The notes: generated by a model from the letters alone, not told the origin. Shown: positions 44,069 to 55,685, counted from the stretch's first letter. The stretch: DNA of 64,000 bases from Sphaerulina vaccinii (GCA_022570795.1 JAKUDP010000005.1:186001-250000), one strand, 5' to 3'. Program-made: numbers and translations.

Positions 44069-44489
44069 GGCGCCTACCCAGCGTCAAGCGGCAGGACAAT
44101 CTGAAAGGACACTCGGGTATCTGTCGTAGTAGGATCTGTCCTTCTCGTAGTAGACTTTAGAATATATCCGACTTGGCGACACTTCACTTTGTCTTACGGC
44201 AAAGGAGGCGAGCCTGCGAGCGAAGTAAGTAGTCGGAGGTGCGAGCCTGCGAGCGAAGTAAGTAGTCGGAGGTGCGAGCTTGCGAGCGGAACGACGACGT
44301 ACGATACCCGACTGCGCGAGACAAGCACGTCGTTCAAAGTGTTTAGCATAGATATTTTCGACAACGAACGAGCCGAAGGCGAGAGAGGCGTCAGTTGTCG
44401 TTCGAACTTCTAAGCCCGACTTTGGCGGAGAAGAGAGATATCCGAGTGTCCTTTCCGGTTGTCCTGTCGCTTGACGCTGGGGGCGCCCA
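44069..44489. mobile_element. hAT-like MITE (405 bp) with 8-bp target duplication
   Basis: Element 44077-44481. The left end 44077-44125 and the reverse complement of 44433-44481 agree at 44 of 49 bases and start CCCAGCGTCAAGCG. The flanks are GGCGCCTA (44069-44076) and GGCGCCCA (44482-44489), an 8-bp direct repeat with one mismatch. Long terminal inverted repeats, 8-bp target duplication, small size and no transposase indicate a non-autonomous DNA transposon of hAT type. The interior carries a 33-bp tandem repeat. Confidence 0.75.
44208..44290. repeat. 33-bp tandem repeat inside MITE
   Basis: Two perfect copies (44208-44240, 44241-44273) beginning GCGAGCCTGCGAGCGAAG, then a 17-bp partial copy with one change (CCTG to CTTG). 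Confidence 0.9.
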
Positions 44490-46134
44490 CGTGTTGTGCA
44501 GGATGGACGGCGCGGGAGAAGCTCCGCAAAATGCACTAGGAAGGGGGCTTGTTCTGGAAGGGATGTGTTGGCGCGAAATGGAGGCACGAGCGCATTCCAC
44601 CGGTAATTTGCCAGAGCAGAGTCCGGATGATTGCTGTTCTGCTGCTCTACGGTAGCGTGATGGGCGAACATGCAAGCGAAAATTGTACGCACGCGAGCAG
44701 CAGCTTTTGACCAAGCGCTCAGGCGACAGACGTTCTCATGCCGTCTGTCCAGTCTCGTTAGCGTAATGCAGGAGACAACATACTACATACAGCACTAGTA
44801 GGTGGTCTCGGAACGACAAGAGGTATATGCAAGCACAGCAGTAGTTCCGAATTTATGATAGGTGCACGTCGCTTCGCTCGGAGCTGTGCAGCCAATAATC
44901 GCTGCAGCTATGCACTACTTCGCAGAATGACCAGGCAGGGCGATGGTGTATGGTGGGAATTCGACAATAATAACGTACATTGTCCCGACGACACATGACC
45001 GTTTGCAAGTGCGGTGTCACGGCAATCTCCATAGACTCGCATCGCTTCGCCTCACATCATCGTACTGTAGCCACACCTGGCCGCGCGCCGCCTGCAGAAT
45101 CCGCGAGACGGCCTGTGTGTTTTGAATGGTTCAGACTGGCTGACGAGGCGACGCGAAGCGACGCGAAAGAAGGCGAAACGCGTGAGGTGAGGTCAGCTCC
45201 ACCGTCCGCAGACTTGGATCCGGCTCCATTTGGGAAAGGCGAATTTTGCTTAACCACACTGGCGGGATCTGACGGTGGTTTTAGGGTCAAGCTCCTGTCA
45301 CGCCGGTCCAGCAAGAGTATTGCGACTTTGACCAGGATCTGCGCGGGAGACGGACGACAGCCATCATCATTGCTGCCCAACTGGACGTGGACCGGACACC
45401 CATTTGTGATGACACTCATCTTGCGCGCCCTGTATTGTACTGCTGTGGCTATATAGCAGGTATTCAATTCACCAGACCTCATGAGAAAGTAGCAGTGTAG
45501 GCAGGATATCGGTAGTTGTAGTCGTTGTCGAGAGGTGAAGGATTCACACACAACAATCAATCGATGCCTGTATGCCTGCTGGGTTGTCTCGCTGTCTCGG
45601 GACGAACGACTGATGGAACGGCTCGAATGTCGTGCAAGGCGCGCCGAGGGCGGCCGAATGCAGTTGTCCCAAGTGCCGTGGGCTTGCAAACGACATGGTC
45701 GCAGTCGTCAGAAGGCGTCACTGAATCGCAGACAGCAGCAAGCCATCTTCGAAGCTTAGAACACCTCCTGCTACCTACTGCATACTGACCGTACGGTGCG
45801 CGATCCACAGATCCCTCCCACGCATCGAACAGGAAAATTACAGGAACAGGAACAGGCAACGGCGATGAGCTGTCCAACCGGACGATCTCTTCGCTACGCA
45901 CGCACGCCTTCTCTCCTACGCTACTCTGCATCACGCTTGACCTCTCCGGCGCCGCGCTACTGATGTCGTTGGAAGTTGCAATTGTTGTTGGTGGTGTCTG
46001 CAAGGCCCACTAGGATTCAATCCTGTCCTGGCAGTCCGGCAGCGTCGGGCTACTGCTCGCCATGGCTATATGGCGCTACGATCATGCTTTGTCCGATGAA
46101 CCTTGAAGAAGCCGGGCCGGCAGCTCATTAGACA
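44490..46134. other. Gene-poor intergenic DNA
   Basis: No supported gene. Near 45150-45180 there are two tandem copies of GCGACGCGAA followed by an ACGCGT site. Open frames up to 210 codons overlap on both strands without motifs. Confidence 0.45.
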
Positions 46135-47560
46135 AGTCGGCTAACATGAACCGACCACTCACTTTAGCGTAGTTTTAAGTTTTTTTAAGGTTTCGACTCC
46201 ACTCTTGGTCGCTTGAGCCCTTTATAGGTCGGTTAATCAATATAATATATTATAGAAAGTTAGATAAAATTATAAAGCTATAATAAATAATATTTGAAAA
46301 ATTATATTATTATATAGATATTATATAATATGTTTTAGAATATATTATACTACCTATTAGATTAATTATTCTATAATATATTAGAATACTAGTTATAGTA
46401 GATTATAATTAGTTTTCTAGCTCTATTTAATAGTTATATAGAATATAATAAAATTAGGAAAACTATAGATTCTATAGCTAAATTAGTATATATATTATAG
46501 AACTAGAAACTAATATAAAACTTAAAAATAATAAGTAGATTTATATTATTATTTAAATTATATTAGATATTATTATAAAGTAAGTAATATATATATAGAA
46601 AGCTTTGTAAAAAGAATAAATAAGTTCGATAGAGAGCCGAAAGATCTCTCTAGGTATCTATTAATAAATACTAGATACTAAGCTATTCTATATAGTTTTC
46701 TAAAAGTAGTACTAAAATAGAGGAGAGTCTATAGTTAAGCTATAGAGGTAAAGCTACTATTAATACTTTCTAGAAACTAGTATCTATTAATAAATACTAG
46801 ATACTAAGCTATTCTATATAGTCTTCTAAAAATAGTACTAAAATAGAAGAGGGTCTATAGTCGAGCTATAGAGGCAAAGCTACTATTAATACTTCCTAGA
46901 GCTAGCTTCTAATAGATATTAGTATTTAGAAAAAAAAACTATACTACTATTCTATACTATTTATATTATTCTTATAATAGTAACTATATTATATTCTATA
47001 TTATAGTTATAGTTATACTACTATATAGTAGTATATATCTATAAAAGCTTTACTAATCTATTAGAATAATATATAACTAGTTATAGATCTAGTTATAGTT
47101 ACTAACTTCTAATAAATTTTCTAATTTTTAACTAGTTTTCTAACTAGTTATAGAATATTTTATAGTATATATACTAAGTAGATCTAATACTATAGTATAT
47201 AGATATCTATTATATTTATATTTAGAAAGTATAGCTATATAGTTCTAACTTAAATCTATACTATATAGTATATATATACTAGAAATATATAGCTAGTTAA
47301 TATAGCTATATAATATATTAGATATTAGTCTAGACTAATATATAGCCTAATATAAAATATTTCTTAACGCATTATAGAAGATATTATAGATTTAAATTAG
47401 ATATTCTCTTAGTAATAAACTACTAAAAATATATCTATTCTATAAAGAATCTATAACACGTTAGAGACTTCAGGTTCTTAGCCTAATTTAAAGCTATAGG
47501 TCGGACGACAGTTACTTTGGTCGGTTGAGCACGGACCAGGTCGGATGAGTTTAGCCGACT
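46135..47560. mobile_element. RIP-degraded DNA transposon remnant (AT-rich island)
   Basis: The ends are inverted repeats: left AGTCGGCTAACATGAACCGA, right (reverse complement) AGTCGGCTAAACTCATCCGA. Several CCGACC motifs lie within 100 bp of each end. Between about 46225 and 47480 the DNA is almost only A and T, very rich in TpA and poor in CpG, with no open frame. This is the usual result of repeat-induced point mutation. At 1426 bp with such ends it resembles a decayed pogo/Fot-type element, though the family call is tentative and I see no TA target duplication. Confidence 0.65.
46655..46905. repeat. Tandem duplication (126 + 125 bp) inside the AT island
   Basis: Copy 1 46655-46780 and copy 2 46781-46905, both starting TATCTATTAATAAATACTAG. 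The substitutions I can see are all transitions (C/T or G/A), plus one 1-nt length difference near the end. This suggests duplication followed by C-to-T mutation. Confidence 0.85.
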
Positions 47561-48628
47561 GGTCGGTTCACCTGTACGCTCGAAGAAGCCCGCACTACCG
47601 CAACGCCACCGCTCGCGGCAAATGCATCGTGAGGAGCTTGTCGCCAGGCCCTGCGTACCTGGACCAGAGCCGTGGATACGCCCAAGACTGGTGCTTGCTT
47701 GCGGTATCCTGTGCATATCGATATGCATGCATGTGCGTGCATATGCTTTTTCGTTCGCTGTCTCGCTGCAACCACCCGCAGGCCGCAGACAGACGCATCA
47801 TCATCACCATGGTGTGCTTCTGGTGCACGCCTTCTCGATCCGCAACCAACTGCCTCGGGTCACCACGGACCTGTCCACATCAAAGTTGAGCCCACGCTAG
47901 TGTCGCATCAGGTCCAACACGCTTGCTGCTCTACGAGCGAAAAAGCTCGAGCAGACAGCCTAGTCGAGGATTCCGCCTCCCGCGGGCCGGCTCCTGATCA
48001 AACTCACTTTGTCCTTTGTCCTGGGCTGCATTGCCGCCGTTCAGGACAAGACAGCATGGGCATGCCACACCCCCGGTGCATTTTAGAGTCGGTCTGAGCA
48101 TGCCCTGCCCGCGATGATGCACGACAGCTTCTGCACTAGAGATTCGCCTAGAAGAAGACATGTCTGGCGGCCAAGGGGTCCGTTCATAGTGTTGTCATTT
48201 ACACCGACCGCCCACCTAGTTCTATATCACTGGTCATGTCCCTGATCGCGGGCAATCCAGTCTCTGTTGTCCAATCCATTCCCTCGACACCATAGGCTAC
48301 AACACATCTCGTGGCTCCAGTCCTCAGCTGCCACCACAACGCCTCTAGGTCAGCACTCCAGCAAGCACCTTTGACACTGGCCCGCTACCAAGTCACGAAT
48401 CTCTTACCTTCGCATCGACCGGTCAGTTCTAGCGTGTGCATCCACTTTTGGCCGACGTTCTGTGGACTCGATCCTGCTGCTATGAGTGTCGTGGTCTTCG
48501 CCTATGCGTAGCTGCAGTAGCCACTCAACACTCCTTTCGTCAGCCGTGAGTGACAGCTAAGGCACACTCGCCTCACATAAAGATCGCTCACCTGGACGTC
48601 CTCTCGGCGTCCCACGTCATCAGTCAAC
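47561..48628. other. Intergenic / long leader of bZIP gene with uORFs
   Basis: No gene supported. ATGs at 48236, 48482 and 48505 start very short frames (about 18, 9 and 18 codons) upstream of the bZIP coding region. A good donor GTGAGT lies at 48545 and an acceptor CCCACAG just before 48660, so a leader intron is likely. Confidence 0.5.
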
Positions 48629-50545
48629 GTGGCTGCCACCGACATACATCGATCCCACAGTCACTACAGTGGGCCGTTTGCGTACGATAGGATTCCAACG
48701 TTCCCGGACTTCAGTAGCACATTCAAGAACCTCGAGGCGACCGTTACATCCGTTAATCGACAACTTCCGGATTCTCCAACGCCAGGGCAACCACGTCCAT
48801 GGTTGGAAGTGCGCGATCAGACTGGGAACTCAGGGAAGGATTTCATGTCAGAGAGGCAGCGAGAGCAGCAGCCCTCGGATAGTTTGATTGCCCGTGGCAA
48901 CGATTCGTCACAACGTTCTCAAATCCAGCCTCCATCGACAGCTGAGCAACATGGCCAACGGACGACTGTCGGTACACCAGTCGAGGTGTCGCCGGCCTTG
49001 CATCGATATTCTGCAAGCAATGGCAGGTCAATGGACTTGCCACCTTTGCAACAAGCACCAGGTGGAGCAAGTGGAAGCTATCAACCAACCGCCAGGTCTG
49101 TAGGAGTATCCTCGATTCTGAATCCTATCGATTCAGATGATAGTTCTCACTCTCGAAGACGAAAGGCATCTCAGCTGCACTCACCACGATCATCCTCGAA
49201 TGTCCTTCCGCCGCTGGGAATTACCAATCGGGCCCCTCAATCAGCCACGAGTACGCCTACACCAACTTCGATGAATGTTCCTGGTGGATATGGAAGTGGT
49301 GCATATGGTGCTGACCGGCCCCCACGACGCATCTTGACACCGAGATCGCCTTCGATCCACCGTGCTGCTAGCCTGAACCAGCTCAATGCTTCTTCGGCTC
49401 CAACTTTTAGCGCCCAGCATACTCCTTTTGCAGTGTCTCCCAGAAGCAGGACCTACATGATTGAGCCGGGTACAGGTGGTGCACCACCGCTGCCACAGAT
49501 GCCACCTGCTGCAAGGCACTCCAGCTATGGCTTTCCTGGAAGTGCGGAGCCACCAGCTCAAACACAAGGAAGAACTACCGGTGAAGCCCACTCGCGCACA
49601 AGGCCTCCATCTGAAAGCGAGAGTCCCAGGTCAGAGTACTCATCGGCTTCACCAGCTACCACTTACGGTCAGTCTTCTATGCCAACTCTGTCGGCATCGT
49701 ACTCTGCAGGACCAGAATACGGTGGTCACAGCATGGAAAGTCATGGTGGGGAGCATCAGCGTGCCATGGGTGTGCCCATATCGTCCTCGGCTGGACAGAA
49801 CGTCTATCAGATGATGACCCTGGAGACAACTTCAGGGACGGTCTCGCTACCTGTAGATGTGCAGGCTGCATCACGCGTAGCAGATGAGAAGAGAAGACGA
49901 AATGCCGGAGCGAGTGCACGATTTAGACAGAGAAGGAAGGAGAAGGAGAAGGAGGCTTCCACGACGATATCAAGACTGGAGCAACAGTTAAAAGAGCTTG
50001 GTGAAGACATGGAGTTCTACAAACGTGAGAGGGATTATATGGCTGGAGTGATCTTGCAAGTGCCTGGAGGCGATCGCCACTTTCCACGTCCTCAGTCACC
50101 TCGACATCGCAGAACCTCAGGCTATTCCGCCCCTGGTGCTTCTAGCAGCTACATGCAATACCAAGATCCTGGAGCCCGTAGCCCTGGATCTGGACGCAAT
50201 GTTCGACGCAGGACTTCCACCTTGTCCTTGCCGCACTTTCCACCACAGCAGCAAGGACATTCTGCTCAGGGACCTGTGGTGCCGCAGACTTATCCACCAC
50301 CAAACTATGGCCAGTCCATTGCACCACAACCGCACATGGGCGTGCAGCAGGCGCCAGGTCCACTTCCGTCGCCATTGACGAGAGGAACTCTGCCTGCGCC
50401 GCCTCCTGGATCCCAAGGGCCACCGCAGCTGATGCAAGCGGCGCCTCAGACTGGGCCATGGAACCCATACGCTGATCGACGTGGTCCGCAGCATCAGCAG
50501 CAGCATCAACAGCAGCATCATCATCAGCACAGGGACAGCCGCTAG
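48629..50545 (+). CDS. bZIP transcription factor (5' end unresolved)
   Basis: The coding frame is open from about 48629 (no ATG there). The first in-frame ATG is 48846 (MSERQREQQPS), but the earlier residues (FAYDRIPTFPDFSSTFKNLE) look coding, so a 5' exon is probably missing. Ser/Pro/Gln-rich disorder fills most of the protein. One domain is clear, at about 417-470 counted from 48629: the basic region KRRRNAGASARFRQRRKEKE, then a zipper helix ISRLEQQLKELGEDMEFYKRE. The N-x2-A-S-x-R-F-R pattern is the DNA-contact signature of bZIP factors. The C-terminus is Pro-rich and ends in a Gln/His run (HQQQHQQQHHHQH). Targets are unknown. Confidence 0.82.
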   Translation: MAATDIHRSHSHYSGPFAYDRIPTFPDFSSTFKNLEATVTSVNRQLPDSPTPGQPRPWLEVRDQTGNSGKDFMSERQREQQPSDSLIARGNDSSQRSQIQPPSTAEQHGQRTTVGTPVEVSPALHRYSASNGRSMDLPPLQQAPGGASGSYQPTARSVGVSSILNPIDSDDSSHSRRRKASQLHSPRSSSNVLPPLGITNRAPQSATSTPTPTSMNVPGGYGSGAYGADRPPRRILTPRSPSIHRAASLNQLNASSAPTFSAQHTPFAVSPRSRTYMIEPGTGGAPPLPQMPPAARHSSYGFPGSAEPPAQTQGRTTGEAHSRTRPPSESESPRSEYSSASPATTYGQSSMPTLSASYSAGPEYGGHSMESHGGEHQRAMGVPISSSAGQNVYQMMTLETTSGTVSLPVDVQAASRVADEKRRRNAGASARFRQRRKEKEKEASTTISRLEQQLKELGEDMEFYKRERDYMAGVILQVPGGDRHFPRPQSPRHRRTSGYSAPGASSSYMQYQDPGARSPGSGRNVRRRTSTLSLPHFPPQQQGHSAQGPVVPQTYPPPNYGQSIAPQPHMGVQQAPGPLPSPLTRGTLPAPPPGSQGPPQLMQAAPQTGPWNPYADRRGPQHQQQHQQQHHHQHRDSR

Positions 50546-53487
50546 TTGGCAACGACCTATGTGCGGAATCATACATACAACTACTACCAATTACGATTAA
50601 CGTCGGCTCACGGACGTCGCATTGGCAAAGCAACAAGACTGCCACAACAACATGAGCGCTGTCAATTTGGCTTGCTTTCACTGCCTGGATATGGCTTTCA
50701 TTTCAGCATGCAAATGAATCTTTTTGTGTACCAGACTGGATTTCGATACCCCTTAACATAGCGAAGGCATTGCATGCGAAGGACGGACAAGGCGCAATCG
50801 TCTATTTGTACCATTTACTTTGTTCGTTTGAAGATACCCCCATCCTGTGCGGCGCTTGTTTCTTTACTGGATAGAACTCTCGATCTCACGATCTAAACCA
50901 TACTGTACTCATTAGAATATGGCAAATTAATACTGCGCACATCACTGTGCGAGCACTCGTTTGGCATCCAACTCTATCGACCAGCCATCACAATGTGCGT
51001 GCGCATCCTTGGAGGTAGATTCGCGGAAGCTTTCTGGAATGCTCATAGAATCACCTCTGCCACGGTATCTAGTTGAGAAGATCGACACCGTTCCAACGGC
51101 CCGGCAGACCGTACTGGTCAGCGGATAGCATTAAGCAGATGAGCGGCCTTCGCAATCGAGCGTTCTTGTGAAAGTGGACATGTCTATCAAGGTGCAATAT
51201 GGTGGGAAAGATTGCCGCCTCAATGCAGAAGAAGAGCCATGCATGTAAACGAGATACAAGATGGGAGAAGTCATGAATATGCATTCGCCTGTAGTAGAAT
51301 CTCTACTTCACTTGCAAGATACTCGATGTGGTAAGCCCACTCCCAAACACGAAGCCTCATGGCTAAGTACTGCTGCGGGTAGTGTTGATGACATTGCATC
51401 TACTCAACTAGGTCATGTTCTTCCTGGTCTGATGAACAGTTCCATACATGTCTCAGAGGACCTTGAACTTACCTGGATCTTCTTCACAGCTTGCAGGTAT
51501 CATTATTGTGATGGGTGTGGTCATTTCAGGCGACACAGAGGGTGTATGAGACAGGGTTGTAGAGTACCTCGTGGACCGATCTGGACAGCCTGCCGCCGAG
51601 GTGGTGCATCTCGGACCTTGTCTTCGCTTGTGCTTCACTTCATCATCGCCACATGTCCAGCCGGGCCTAATGTCTTACAGATGGTGTGTTCTGGGGTTAG
51701 TAAGACTCGTGGGTGTGGAGTTGATGAGCGCAGGGTGGGGACCTTGTCATATATAGATGGCGACTACTGTTCAGGCTAAGTGCAGGCGAGATGAACGGCG
51801 AGCTCTACGAGAAACGACGGCGTAGCACAGAGTAGAGTATTGTGCCTGGCAAGAAATAGCTATCCGTCTTGAAGCTGCTGGCAGACGGCTTCATTCAGGT
51901 TGTGGTAGATTCTTTCGTGGGTACGTTTACTGATCCAATGAGAACCTGTAAGTCTTGCTTCTCACGCAACAACCTATTACTGCCTTGAAATCATCGTATT
52001 GAACGCATGGATAGCCTCATCACAATCGCCTTGTCCTTCTTTGACACGCCTGATCAGTCCACAATTCACTCAACTGGCAAGGTCCCCTGGCATCATTAAT
52101 GTTATCTCCCATAGATCTGCCAGCTTTTGCTTGCCCTGCGATCTTCATTTGTCCAACCAATACCCAGAGGAGACTCAGTAGACAAGGTAGACCTCACATC
52201 TCTGCCGCTCTTCGGAGAATTCGGCGACAGCCAGGTCAAGAGTAGGCTGTCTCACATGTCGCACAGGGCATCGCTTTCGTATGAGCAAAACGGGTCTATC
52301 CATGCACGACGATCGTTGTCCTAGCCACGTGTTGTTGCTCATTATTATTCCCCAACGCCGGCAAATATCGGGCAAACAACATTGGCTCTTGTCAAGCTTC
52401 CTTCTTCGTACTTGTTCCTGGCTGCTTCGCCCAATCGAGTCAGTCCATCATCCTTGCACGGGAGCTCAGGACACCAGGACAATGCCTGGAGGTCCCGCCC
52501 GTCGGCCAAAGCCGTAGTCTGGCAGGCATGATGATCTGTCTAAGGTCAAGGTCAGAATAATAGCAAGTGGGCAACATGGTTGTTGCATGGATCGGTGACA
52601 TCGGTCGGGTAGTGCGCGCTGTCGGAAGCATCCCTGGTTATCACGATGTCGCGAAAGTCAGCCTGGCGTGACGCAAACGATCCGATGTGGCGCGAGCTCA
52701 TGGTAAGCAAGCAGCTCGGAATATGTGGACAAATTCATATGGTCTCGGTGAATGCGAATATGCGTAACAACACGAAGCTGTTGTTGCTGAGTGAGAAGTG
52801 ACCTCCACTCATCGGAGCGTGCGTGCTTCAAGGCTGTTCACGCTGAGGCGAGCTGAGAACAGAGAGCTGAGGCTGATCCACAAGAGGGCGCAGCAATACA
52901 ACATGGTGCATAACTATCGATGGCGGAGTAGCTGAGGCAGACTTAGAAGAACGCGCATCGATATCACATGTTGCGCGATTATCGATAGCGGAGTCATCAG
53001 CTGGCCCTGACCCACAGCTCTGTGCTAGGACGTGGCATATGTTGTGCCTGAGCTGCTGCTGGTACTCGGGGTGGTGGCGACACTGGCAGGGTTAGCTGCA
53101 TCGTGGTGTTTGCCATGACAGATCGTAGAGCTGTTGGAGCCACAAGATCCGTTTCGCTAAAGTCAGCAGAGAGTTTTGCTCGATCGTACCGGTCTCACTA
53201 CGGATGCGACTCTACCCAGACTGTCAAAGGCTGGGCTGCGACGTACAACATCACCTGAGCTGTGATACACTCTCGCAATGCCGACACGATACTTGCAAAC
53301 ATGGCGTCCGAGGATACCCGACGAAGAACACGTCGGATTGCAGTAACAGCCTCCAGCCGAAGGTCATTGTGCTTACAGTACATATCCAGGAAGCATGCAA
53401 GCTGAACTGAAAGAGGAATGGGCACTTCGAAGTCGACATGCGATCATCACTCGTAGCTTGTGATGCGCGCATAACAGACAAATGCTA
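50546..53487. other. Gene-poor intergenic DNA
   Basis: One Cys-rich plus-strand frame of 172 codons (51261-51779) is open but has no family match or signal peptide. An imperfect direct repeat occurs near 52907 and 52968 (TATCGATGGCGGAGTAGCTG versus TATCGATAGCGGAGTCATCA). Nothing else recognised. Confidence 0.45.
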
Positions 53488-55474
53488 TCAGTGCTGCTTT
53501 CCACGAGGCACGAAACTCGCAATGTTCGACAAGAGGTCGTCCAAATCCATGTCAGGAAACTGCGAGATCACCTTGCTCGCCTTGCTAGCAGTAGCAGCTT
53601 TCCTCGACTTTGTTGCCTTTGATTTCTCAGTAAGCCAGTCCACATCAATCTCCTCTTGTCCACTAGGTGCAGATCCTTGAGCTTCCGCCGAGCTCGATGG
53701 TGCTTTTGAGAGTGAGGCCTTGGTCTTCGATGTCTTCGCTCTGCGCTCACCCATATTATGGATTTTGGATAGAGCAGGCGCCGACTCGTCAAGTCGCAGG
53801 TTCTGTTCGGCTATAGGTGGCTCTCGCATGGCAATTCTTCTCCATGGTCCGGGCGACATCTCGACCTGCTCTACATGACTGACTGACACGTCTCCTGGGT
53901 CGGCTGATACATCGCGAGTTATGTGAGTGGTCCTAGGCTTTCGCTTCTTCGTCGCATAGACCTCTGATGCCCCTTCTTTTGCATGTCTCGCAGAGCCATT
54001 GTTCGCTGCCTTCTCTGGTGAGACTGATCGAACATTGACCTCTACCTCCGCTAGCGGCTGACGAAGAGTGACTGGCGTAGTAGCTACCTCGGCAGCACCT
54101 TCTTCCATTCGAGGCCGTTTGCTGGGCACCACCGACTGACCATTGACTAGGCCTGCTTTATTTCGGGAGTGCTGATCTGCCTTCCTTATGATAACCGTGT
54201 CAGTTGAGGTCTGGTTTGTACTTCGTATGTGCTGCCTCTTTCGAGAAACAGGACTTTCTTCACGTCTTCGTGTCGTTATATCTGTAGCTTCTTCGACAAA
54301 CCCGTTCAAGACTTTAACAGTTGCCGCCACCGCCGCCTGCCTTCTAGGTCTGCCTGGCAGCGCTACAGCTTGAGACGTTGGTTTAGCATCTTCGCCTCCT
54401 CTTTTCCGCTGCGCTATGGGCTTCGTTTCCGGTATTGGCCGTTTCTCTACAGTCGTGGATTCTCGTGCGTCATGATTCTCGACATTGTCATCACCAGAAG
54501 CGTGCTCGTCAGTCAAAGCGCATTTACTTCTGTTCGATTTCGGTATAGGCTTCCTTCCTGCTATCGGCAAGTCCTCTGGCTCTGGTCCCATCTGTTTGAT
54601 CACTCGTACTTTGGCCACTGGATCCTGAGAAGTACGCATGGGGAGCACGTCGCGGCGCTTCTTCGTTAAGTCAGAATTCTCCTCCTTATAGCCATCTAGA
54701 ACCTTCGTCCTGGCTGTCGTCGCTGCACGCCTCTTAGGCCTATGACCCGGCTCTCCTGTTGTGACGCTGATCGATGGTTCTGCGTTAACGATGACTGTCT
54801 GGTCTTCCATCGCTTCCTTCCTGGGTCGCCCTCTCTTCTTCCCAAGTGTGATTGGTACATGCACCGCATGCCCCTCTGTCCCAGATGCCACAGGATCCAC
54901 CGGAGCGACACCCATGGCTACTCGTGCTGCCGCAAGTGCCAGGTCGTCTACATGATGATCTTTATCACGCACCGCAGCCTTGGGCCGCCCTCTCTTCTTC
55001 GGTACAGGTTTGGTCAAAGATTCTGTAATGGTTGTGACCTCTTCCGATATAGCTTTCTTAGGTCTTCCTCGCTTCTTCACCATGACCTTGGCCGCAACAA
55101 AGCTGTCGTCCTGGGACCTACTCCTCTTCGCGCTTTCCGGCTCCTCCTCAATCGTGTCGAAAGCTCGTCTTGGTCTAGATTTGCGCACACCTGCCGGCTT
55201 TGCCAGGACTGCTTCATCTCGAGTATTCTCACTCGACTTTATCCGCATCGCGGGAGGTTCGCTGGAGGAGTCCCGTTCGCGTTGTACTGGCGCTGTTGGC
55301 GGAGGTGGACCGAAAGAGAAACCAAAGCTCGTGGCCAGACTTCGAACACTGTCAAGTATTAATTCGATGCTCGGGAGCGATGTTTATGATGCATGAGCAC
55401 GCGTACCCAGCTCCACGCTGTCTTTGAATATGTCGCTCTATCCTGTCATGTTTAGAAGGCGTTGCATTAGACAT
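53488..55474 (-). CDS. AT-hook chromatin-type protein, two exons
   Basis: Exon 1 is 55474-55407 (MSNATPSKHDRIERHIQRQRGAG). Exon 2 starts at 55348 with a 58-bp intron (642 aa) or at 55369 with a 37-bp intron (7 residues longer); both keep frame. An internal Met at 55248 would otherwise look like the start. At least three AT-hooks: KKRGRPKKA, KKRGRPKAA and GKKRGRPRKEA, plus related basic repeats (RPRRQAAVAA, RPKRRAATTA). These bind the minor groove of AT-rich DNA. The rest is charged and disordered, ending in a short hydrophobic tail, DMDLDDLLSNIASFVP, after a Lys/Ala-rich stretch. I do not recognise the orthologue; a nuclear chromatin, kinetochore or transcription role is inference. Confidence 0.8.
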
Positions 55475-55685
55475 GTTGGTGTATGCAATGTTGCATGGTT
55501 CAAAGATGCGGTGTTCAGAGGCTTGTTGATGGTTCGTTGCTGTTTGGAGATGTAAGGAAGAAGTCGGGTGGGTCCAAGCGAAGCGCTTGATGCAGAAGTC
55601 GAGGTATCGAATTGATCGTTTCTATATACAGTCAGCTGGGCTTCTCGTAAGACGTCAATGTGCAGAAGCTCACAGGACACTGGTA

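Noticed and set aside
44084..44692. 202-codon minus-strand frame across the MITE
   Set aside because: Created by the 33-bp repeat and TIRs; not a transposase.
45057..46003. Overlapping minus-strand frames of 210 and 148 codons
   Set aside because: No domain, poor start context, opposite-strand frames equally long.
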